Translations under genes and position numbers: made by a program
The notes under the pieces: generated by a model
Database searches by the model: none
The model's input: the letters and a program-made list of their open reading frames with translations, nothing else
Told to the model about the DNA's origin: nothing
Part shown: piece by piece, positions 5,185-9,945 of the stretch
Position numbering within the stretch: the stretch's first letter is position 1
Layout of the letters: every line of letters starts with the position of its first letter
Source of the DNA: Oscillibacter sp.
GTDB taxonomy: Bacteria; Bacillota; Clostridia; Oscillospirales; Oscillospiraceae
Direction of reading: 5' to 3'
Assembly: GCA_024404295.1 (NCBI GenBank)
Contig: JAKSQE010000040.1
Location: 1 to 9,945, forward strand
DNA: 9,945 nucleotides

Positions 5185-6327
5185 ATGATTACACGGAAAT
5201 TTCAGGATTTAGAGTTATCCGGCATGGGCCTTGGCATGATGCGCCTGCCGACTGTGAACGGACGTGACGGAGAGATCGATGAAGCGGCGGCAGCAGAGAT
5301 GATCGACTACGCCTACGGTAACGGTATCAACTATTTCGACACTGCATGGGGTTATCACAATGGCAACTCCGAACTGGTTGCAGGCAAATACCTGTCTAAA
5401 TATCCCCGCGAGAGCTTCTATCTGGCAACGAAGTTCCCCGGGTATGACCCCTCCAACATGCCGAAGGTCAAGGAGATCTTCGAAAAGCAGTTGGAGAAGT
5501 GTCAGACCCCACACTTTGATTTTTACTTATTTCATAACGTCTACGAGGGCAATGTGGACGACTATCTGGATCCCAAATTCGGCATTTTAGACTATCTGCT
5601 GGAGCAGAAGAAGAACGGCCGCATCAAACATTTGGGCTTCTCCGCCCACGGCAGCGTGGAGGTCATTCAGCGGTTTTTAGACGCTTACGGCCAACACATG
5701 GAATTTTGCCAACTGCAGTTAAACTACATGGACTGGCACTTCCAGGGCGCAAAGGAAAAGGTGGAGCTGGTCACCAAAGCCGGCATTCCCGTTTGGGTCA
5801 TGGAGCCCCTTCGGGGCGGTAAGCTGGCCAAAGCCACCGACGAGATGACAGCCGAACTGAAGAAGCTTCGCCCCAACGAAACCGTTCCCGCATGGGCATT
5901 CCGTTTCCTGCAGAGCATTCCGGGTGTCACCATGGTGCTGTCCGGTATGTCCAGCATGGAACAGCTGAAGGCCAATATGGAGACCTGGAAGACCGATGCC
6001 CCGCTGTCCGCTGCAGAGTTTGACAAACTGGTGGAGCTGATGGATGAGGAAGTGAAACGGGGCGGACTACCCTGTACCGCCTGCCACTACTGCACCAGCC
6101 ACTGCCCTCAGGAGCTGCCGATCCCCGAACTGATCGCTCTGTATAACGAGCACAAGATCACCGGCGGCGGATTTCTGGCTCCTATGGCGGTGGGCAGTAT
6201 GCCTGCTGAGAAGCGCCCTGGAAATTGCGTAGGCTGCCGCAGCTGCGAGCAGGTTTGCCCCCAGCAGATCAAGATCTCTGAGGCTATGAGCGACTTTGTG
6301 GAGATGCTCAGCAAGAGTCCGTTCTAA
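5185..6327 (+). CDS. Aldo/keto reductase with C-terminal two-cluster ferredoxin domain
   Basis: The 380-residue cytoplasmic oxidoreductase starts at the ATG preceded by AGGAGG (5171-5176). Residues 1-285 form an aldo/keto reductase barrel with the expected catalytic tetrad: Asp52 and Tyr57 (DTAWGY), Lys83 (ATKFPG) and His117 (LFHN). Residues 297-307 (CTACHYCTSHC) and 348-358 (CVGCRSCEQVC) are two CxxCxxCxxxC motifs, each followed by Pro, which should bind two [4Fe-4S] clusters. This Fe-S aldo/keto reductase architecture is common in anaerobes; the substrate is unknown. The regulator directly upstream suggests aldehyde or other carbonyl electrophile detoxification. Electrons could come from ferredoxin as well as NAD(P)H. 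A hairpin follows the stop codon. Confidence 0.92.
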   Translation: MITRKFQDLELSGMGLGMMRLPTVNGRDGEIDEAAAAEMIDYAYGNGINYFDTAWGYHNGNSELVAGKYLSKYPRESFYLATKFPGYDPSNMPKVKEIFEKQLEKCQTPHFDFYLFHNVYEGNVDDYLDPKFGILDYLLEQKKNGRIKHLGFSAHGSVEVIQRFLDAYGQHMEFCQLQLNYMDWHFQGAKEKVELVTKAGIPVWVMEPLRGGKLAKATDEMTAELKKLRPNETVPAWAFRFLQSIPGVTMVLSGMSSMEQLKANMETWKTDAPLSAAEFDKLVELMDEEVKRGGLPCTACHYCTSHCPQELPIPELIALYNEHKITGGGFLAPMAVGSMPAEKRPGNCVGCRSCEQVCPQQIKISEAMSDFVEMLSKSPF

Positions 6328-6361
6328 AAAAGAACTGGTCGCCAGATTTTGCAGTTCTTTT
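6328..6361 (+). terminator. Terminator after the aldo/keto reductase
   Basis: AAAAGAACTG (6328-6337) and CAGTTCTTTT (6352-6361) form a perfect 10-bp stem with a 14-base loop, ending in a run of T. The stem is AT-rich and modest in strength. An alternative inner pairing CTGG-TCG-CCAG is also possible. Confidence 0.65.
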
Positions 6362-6380
6362 CGAAAAAATGTGGTATACT
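6349..6380 (+). promoter_or_regulatory. Promoter of the nitroreductase/FAH unit
   Basis: TATACT (6375-6380) is preceded by TGG, giving an extended -10 (TGnTATACT). The -35 is weak: CAGTTC (6352-6357) at 17 bp, or TTGCAG (6349-6354) at 20 bp. It overlaps the terminator of the previous gene and lies about 40 bases before the first ATG. Confidence 0.6.
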
Positions 6381-6418
6381 ATTTGTAAATCTATACCAAA
6401 AATTATACGGAGGGTATC

Positions 6419-7078
6419 ATGGATCCGTTTGAACTCATGAAAGCACGGCACTCTGTGCGAAAATACGCAAATCGCCCCATAGAAGCGGAAAAAGTGGCGA
6501 TATTGCAGGCTGAAATCGACGAAATCAACGAGAAGGCCGGCCTGCATGTGCAGTTATTTACGGAAGAGCCAGAGGCGTTTCGTGCCGGTAAGGCGCACTA
6601 CGGCGTGTTCAAAGGCTGCCGCAACTATTTTGCCATGGTTGGCCCAAAAGACGCCGATGAAGCCATTGGCTACTATGGTGAAAAGCTGGTTTTGCTGGCA
6701 CAGGAACTGGGACTCAATACTTGCTGGGTAGCACTGACCTATAAGAAGGGCAAAGTGACAGCTGAGATTGCGGCAGGAGAGAAGCGTCATGCCGTCATTG
6801 CGTTGGGCTATGGCGAAGATCAGGGTGTGCCGCACAAGAGCAAGCCGCTGGATAAACTGGCTGAGGTGCGGGAAGATTCTCCGGCGTGGTTTCGCCGGGG
6901 GATGGATGCGGCTTTGCTGGCGCCTACTGCAGTCAATCAGCAGAAGTTCTATTTCAAAGAACACGGTGGAAAACTCACTGCCACGGCAAAGCTTGGGCCC
7001 TATGCCAAGATGGACTTAGGGATCGTTAAGTACCATTTTGAACTGGGTGCAGGAGCAGATCACTTCACATGGGCATAA
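6419..7078 (+). CDS. Nitroreductase-family flavoprotein
   Basis: This 219-residue protein begins FELMKARHSVRKYANRPIE, the usual N-terminal FMN-phosphate-binding start of nitroreductases (Arg10, Ser12 and Arg14 region). GLNTCWVALTY (about 98-108) and APTAVNQQ (168-175) match the later flavin-contacting segments. The long central part and the second SPAWFRRGMDAALLAPT block suggest the variant with two half-repeats within one chain (TM1586-like nitroreductases). It should use FMN and NAD(P)H to reduce a nitro, quinone or ene substrate, which is not identifiable here. The ATG at 6419 follows GGAGGG at a good distance. It heads a unit with an FAH-family enzyme 51 bases downstream and a second nitroreductase. 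Confidence 0.85.
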   Translation: MDPFELMKARHSVRKYANRPIEAEKVAILQAEIDEINEKAGLHVQLFTEEPEAFRAGKAHYGVFKGCRNYFAMVGPKDADEAIGYYGEKLVLLAQELGLNTCWVALTYKKGKVTAEIAAGEKRHAVIALGYGEDQGVPHKSKPLDKLAEVREDSPAWFRRGMDAALLAPTAVNQQKFYFKEHGGKLTATAKLGPYAKMDLGIVKYHFELGAGADHFTWA

Positions 7079-7129
7079 ACGCATAATTCGAAACAACTCC
7101 AGTCAAAACATCAGAAAAGGGTGATACGG

Positions 7130-7972
7130 ATGCGCTATTACACGATTTTAGAGCGGGGCACGGAAAAGATCGCAGCGAGTTTGGACGGAGAGACGCTGTA
7201 TCTGCTGAATGACTTTCAGGACATGAATGCGCTGATTCAAGCCGGAGGTATTGCACAGATTCCGACAGATGCACCGAAAGTGGAGGGGCAGGTGAAGCTC
7301 CTTTCTCCAATTCCTCGCCCAAAACAGGATGTGCTTTGCCTGGGCATCAACTATGCGGCCCACGCGGAGGAAGCTGACCGCTATTCCCGTGCGGCATTTG
7401 GCGGAGAGCGCCCCTATCCCATTTTCTTTTCCAAGCGCGTCAACTATTCCCAGGGAACCGGAGATCCGATTCCGTCTTATCCGGATCTGGTGGATGCTCT
7501 GGACTATGAATGCGAACTGGGTGTTATTATTGGAAAAGATGCAAAAAATGTAAAGAAAGAGGATGCGGCGGATTACATTTTCGGTTATACGATTGTGAAT
7601 GATGTCAGTGCCCGGAATCTGCAGACCCGTCACAAGCAATGGTATCTGGGTAAGAGTCTGGATGGATTTACTCCCATGGGGCCGTGCATCGTCTCAGCAG
7701 ATGAGATCGCATTCCCTCCGAAACTGGGCATTTCCTGCACGGTCAACGGAGAACTTCGGCAGGATTCCACCACGGAACTGCTGATCACCGGAATTCCGGA
7801 GATAATCGGGATCCTAAGCGAGGGAATGACATTACAGGCCGGTACGATTATTGCATCGGGTACGCCGGCAGGCGTAGGAATGGGTATGACTCCGCCTACA
7901 TTCCTGAAACACGGTGACGTGGTGAGCTGTAGGATCGAGAGGATCGGAACCTTAACGAACGTGATTGACTAA
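7130..7972 (+). CDS. Fumarylacetoacetate hydrolase (FAH) family protein
   Basis: The 280-residue protein carries the FAH fold, which hydrolyses C-C bonds of acylpyruvates or isomerises and decarboxylates related oxo-acids using a divalent metal. The metal ligands expected in the family are present: Glu127 and Glu129 in DYECELGVIIGK, and Asp158 in NDVSAR. NYAAHAEE (74-81), GKSLDGFTPMGP (174-185) and SGTPAGVGMG (243-252) are further family blocks. Residue 163 is Asn in NDVSARN, where Asp is common. The ATG at 7130 is chosen over an in-frame GTG at 7121 because AAAAGG at 7115-7120 is correctly spaced for it. The last stretch ends 19 bases before the next ATG. The exact reaction is unknown; a 2-oxo-acid or acylpyruvate substrate is likely. 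Confidence 0.9.
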   Translation: MRYYTILERGTEKIAASLDGETLYLLNDFQDMNALIQAGGIAQIPTDAPKVEGQVKLLSPIPRPKQDVLCLGINYAAHAEEADRYSRAAFGGERPYPIFFSKRVNYSQGTGDPIPSYPDLVDALDYECELGVIIGKDAKNVKKEDAADYIFGYTIVNDVSARNLQTRHKQWYLGKSLDGFTPMGPCIVSADEIAFPPKLGISCTVNGELRQDSTTELLITGIPEIIGILSEGMTLQAGTIIASGTPAGVGMGMTPPTFLKHGDVVSCRIERIGTLTNVID

Positions 7973-7991
7973 TCGGAAAGAGGGATTACAT

Positions 7992-8513
7992 ATGAATGAA
8001 ACATTAAAGGTTTTAGAAAGCAGAAGAAGCTGCCGCGCATTCCGTCCGGAACTGATTGAGGAAGAGAAACTGGAGGCAATTATCAGAGCCGGAACCTATG
8101 CCGCTTCCGGCATGGGCAAGCAGTCCCCCATGATCATAGCTGTGACCAATCAGGAACTGCGTGACCGCCTTTCTGCTATGAATGCAGCCGTTTTAGGCAA
8201 AGATGGTGACCCGTTTTATGGCGCACCGGAGGTGTTGGTGGTTCTGGCCAATCGGGATATTCCCACCTATGTTTACGACGGCAGTCTGGTGATGGGCAAC
8301 CTGATGAATGCCGCCGAGGCACTGGGAGTTGGAAGCTGTTGGATCAACCGCGCACGGGAAGTGGTTGATACCGACGACGGCAAGGCAATTTTGCAACAGC
8401 GTGGAACTACCGGAAACTATGAGGGTATCGGCCATTGCGTGTTGGGGTATGCCGCAAAGGAGCCTGGTGCACCGGCACCCCGTAAGCCGGACTATGTTTA
8501 CTATGTAAAGTAA
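7992..8513 (+). CDS. Nitroreductase-family flavoprotein, short form
   Basis: This 173-residue protein is of the ordinary length for one-domain nitroreductases. It begins MNETLKVLESRRSCRAF, with SRRSCRAF binding the FMN phosphate. AASGMGKQSP (37-46) is the second flavin segment and GVGSCWINR (about 111-119) the third. The fold normally forms a homodimer with FMN at the interface, reducing nitro, quinone or other acceptors with NAD(P)H. The ATG at 7992 is preceded by AGAGGG. An upstream TTG at 7965 is inside the FAH stop region and is less likely. It closes the three-gene unit and is followed by a strong terminator. It is clearly different from the first nitroreductase in length and core sequence, so it is not a recent duplicate. 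Confidence 0.9.
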   Translation: MNETLKVLESRRSCRAFRPELIEEEKLEAIIRAGTYAASGMGKQSPMIIAVTNQELRDRLSAMNAAVLGKDGDPFYGAPEVLVVLANRDIPTYVYDGSLVMGNLMNAAEALGVGSCWINRAREVVDTDDGKAILQQRGTTGNYEGIGHCVLGYAAKEPGAPAPRKPDYVYYVK

Positions 8514-8532
8514 TGTTTTTTACAACAATATC

Positions 8533-8574
8533 AAAACGTCTCTCCTGCAATTTATGCAGGAGAGACGTTTTTTT
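8533..8574. terminator. Strong intrinsic terminator, probably bidirectional
   Basis: A perfect 17-bp stem (AAAACGTCTCTCCTGCA at 8533-8549 with its complement at 8555-8571) has a 5-base ATTTA loop. Seven T follow on the plus strand. On the minus strand the stem ends in TTTT, so it can also stop the XRE transcript coming from the right. Confidence 0.93.
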
Positions 8575-8679
8575 AGCAAATTGGGCGAAGCGGATCTTCA
8601 TGCAAAATTAGAAAAAAATGGAAAAAGTGCAGGGACAAAAAAGCCGGGACGACCCCCTCTTTTTCGCCGAAAAGGAAAG

Positions 8680-9036
8680 TTAATCATCAACTGGCTTGGA
8701 ATCTGTGTGGAGTAATGATAAAAGGTCATCGGCCATTCGGCTTACAACGGCCAACTGCTCCGGCGAAAGGAGGGACAGCTTAGCGGCAATATAATCCGAA
8801 TGTGCGGTCGTGTCTAACCCACGCAATAAATAATCTGCTGACGTACCAAGTACTTCACATAAATTTATGATGGTTTCCAGTGAAGCGCCGGCTTTGCCGC
8901 GCTCGATGGTAGAAATAAACTGCGTTGAGCGGCTGATTTGCTCGGCCAGCTGCTCCTGCGTCATTCCACAACGCTCTCGGCATTGTCGAATCCGTTCTCT
9001 GACATCAATATTCAATAGCTTTTTCTTTTGTACCAT
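8680..9036 (-). CDS. XRE-family transcriptional regulator
   Basis: The 118-residue protein has a Cro/CI-type helix-turn-helix at about residues 13-70. Its motifs are VRERIRQCRERCGMTQEQLA, the recognition-helix segment ISRSTQFISTIERGKAGAS and the closing CEVLGTSADYLLRG. The remainder (LLSPEQLAVVSRMADDLLSLL, 89-109 split) is a helical dimerisation tail. Such small proteins are usually repressors of an adjacent gene. Here the neighbour is the divergent recombinase-like gene, whose promoter carries a perfect dyad (9101-9120), a natural target. The start at 9036 has only a weak G-rich ribosome site. The call is firm; the target is inferred from position. Confidence 0.9.
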   Translation of the reverse strand: MVQKKKLLNIDVRERIRQCRERCGMTQEQLAEQISRSTQFISTIERGKAGASLETIINLCEVLGTSADYLLRGLDTTAHSDYIAAKLSLLSPEQLAVVSRMADDLLSLLHTDSKPVDD

Positions 9037-9059
9037 GATATTGCCCCCACTATACTATC

Positions 9060-9070
9060 ATTAGTCTAAT
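9060..9070. promoter_or_regulatory. Small palindrome upstream of the XRE gene
   Basis: ATTAG-T-CTAAT is a perfect 11-bp palindrome 24 bases from the XRE start codon, near a possible minus-strand -10 (TATAGT, 9054-9049). No clear -35 was found. It may be an autoregulatory operator. Confidence 0.4.
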
Positions 9071-9081
9071 AAAAATGCTAC

Positions 9082-9120
9082 TTGACGAAAACAAAATGCC
9101 ATGCTTATAATACTAAGCAT
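9082..9120 (+). promoter_or_regulatory. Promoter and operator of the recombinase-like gene
   Basis: TTGACG (9082-9087) and a perfect TATAAT (9106-9111) are 18 bp apart, a strong sigma-A promoter. The perfect inverted repeat ATGCTTA-N6-TAAGCAT (9101-9107 and 9114-9120) encloses the -10 box, an ideal repressor position. The leader that follows is about 95 bases, AT-rich, without a visible structure. Confidence 0.75.
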
Positions 9121-9214
9121 ATTGTTTGATATTTTGCTCAAAAAACCAAAAAAATAGACATTCTTTGTGCTTGTAATACGAAAATAACATAAAAAGAAAA
9201 AGGGGGTGGCTTTC

Positions 9215-9945
9215 GTGGCATATAACATTCATCGGCCGGATGAAACGGCATTGCGCCGTTTGTTGAATGATGATCCGGACAGTGCCGCAACGCTCCTCCT
9301 GCGCTTAGCGTGGCAGCAGGGTCTGACACGTGATGAGATCGGCAGTTTGACATGGCAGGATGTGCGTTTCGAAGAAGGCGTTATTGCTCTGCCGGATCGG
9401 GAAGTTCCACTGTGCCCTGAAATGGCGGAATGTCTGCAGGCTCGTCTGGAGCGTGGACAGTCCCTGTCGCCGTATGTCTTGATCTCTGACAGGCTGAAAG
9501 AGAAACTTTCCCCGGAATCCATCTCCCGCCTGGCGCGTATTACGCTGGAAAAGGGCGGTCTGTCCGATGTGCGTTTGAAGGACTTGCGCCACGACTTCAT
9601 TCTCCGCCAGCTGGAGACCCACGACTGGCCCTATGTTCTCCGCATATCCGGCATGTCGGTGACCACATTCCATGCCTGTTTTGCTGATGCGGCGGAGCGC
9701 AGCGCTCCCAAGGAGGAGACACCGACTGCACCGGCAGAACTGGACGAGTTCAAACTCTGGAAAATTCTGCAGGCGGAGCAAAATACTGCCCAGGGCATCG
9801 CTATGTGGATGACCTGGCAGATGGGATTGCAGGCCGGCGAAATGGTAACGCTGACCTGGGAGCAGGTGGACATGGAAGGAGATAAAATCTGCCTGCCGGA
9901 GCGCACCATCCCCCTGACGAATACCGTTCGCCGTCTGCTGCAAAA
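9215..9945 (+). CDS. Tandem tyrosine-recombinase-like protein, catalytically degenerate, partial
   Basis: An open frame of 243 codons runs off the right edge. It starts at GTG 9215, with AGGGGGTGG just upstream. Residues 10-160 resemble the catalytic domain of tyrosine recombinases: AWQQGLTRDEIGSLTWQDV (32-50) is box I and LKDLRHDF (121-128) is box II. From about 178 the same fold begins again: TWQMGLQAGEMVTLTWEQV (200-218) with LPERTIPL. The two copies align without gaps at an offset of 168 residues, with 16 identities in 34 (residues 33-66 against 201-234). The box I arginine is Thr38 in copy one and Gln206 in copy two. The first box II residue, usually His, is Lys122. At the end of copy one Phe stands where the nucleophilic Tyr is expected. 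It is probably a DNA-binding protein rather than an active integrase, but alignment by eye is approximate and the end is missing. Confidence 0.75.
   Translation, partial: MAYNIHRPDETALRRLLNDDPDSAATLLLRLAWQQGLTRDEIGSLTWQDVRFEEGVIALPDREVPLCPEMAECLQARLERGQSLSPYVLISDRLKEKLSPESISRLARITLEKGGLSDVRLKDLRHDFILRQLETHDWPYVLRISGMSVTTFHACFADAAERSAPKEETPTAPAELDEFKLWKILQAEQNTAQGIAMWMTWQMGLQAGEMVTLTWEQVDMEGDKICLPERTIPLTNTVRRLLQ

Noticed and set aside
8636..8665. Second terminator for the XRE gene
   Set aside because: On the minus strand GGG-TCGT-CCC precedes a T-run, but the stem is only 3-4 bp and extends poorly; the 17-bp hairpin at 8533-8571 is a sufficient terminator.

Overview
The window looks like a chromosomal segment of a moderately GC-rich anaerobic Clostridia-type Firmicute, possibly an Oscillospirales/Ruminococcaceae-like gut bacterium. 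The grounds are AGGAGG-type ribosome binding sites, a lipoprotein MetQ, an electron-bifurcation-era style of small flavin and Fe-S oxidoreductases, and sigma-A type promoters. The taxonomic call is inference from style, not from a marker gene. I see no rRNA, tRNA, CRISPR array or insertion sequence.

Layout. Positions 1-334 (-) hold the start of a TSUP (TauE/SafE) membrane transporter, divergent from a PfkB-family sugar kinase (552-1517, +). A short perfect hairpin at 1601-1625 separates the kinase from a convergent methionine ABC transporter operon read on the minus strand: metQ (3278-4135), metN (2365-3272) and metI (1671-2375). The metN copy has lost the segment between the Q-loop and the ABC signature and is out of frame there. 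Upstream of metQ lies the most interesting part of the window. A strong promoter (4507-4536) is followed by a 39-codon reading frame with its own Shine-Dalgarno sequence. It encodes 11 methionines, 8 of them within 14 residues, and an intrinsic terminator (4298-4325) follows it. A segment inside the reading frame (4382-4397) can pair with the 5' arm of that terminator. This has the full architecture of a leader-peptide transcription attenuator that senses methionyl-tRNA supply and controls methionine uptake.

On the other side of the divergent intergenic region, a MerR-family regulator (4788-5171) and a ferredoxin-domain aldo/keto reductase (5185-6327) form an operon. Its promoter has the 19-bp spacer and central dyad typical of MerR-activated promoters, and the regulator carries a single cysteine at residue 52, as in AdhR/NmlR-type electrophile sensors. 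A separate promoter then drives a three-gene unit: a nitroreductase-like protein (6419-7078), a fumarylacetoacetate hydrolase-family enzyme (7130-7972) and a second nitroreductase (7992-8513). It ends at a 17-bp stem terminator.

The right end has a minus-strand XRE repressor (8680-9036) divergent from a plus-strand gene running off the window (9215-9945). That gene encodes two tandem tyrosine-recombinase-like folds in which visible catalytic positions have been replaced. A perfect inverted repeat overlaps the -10 box of its promoter and is a plausible operator for the XRE protein.
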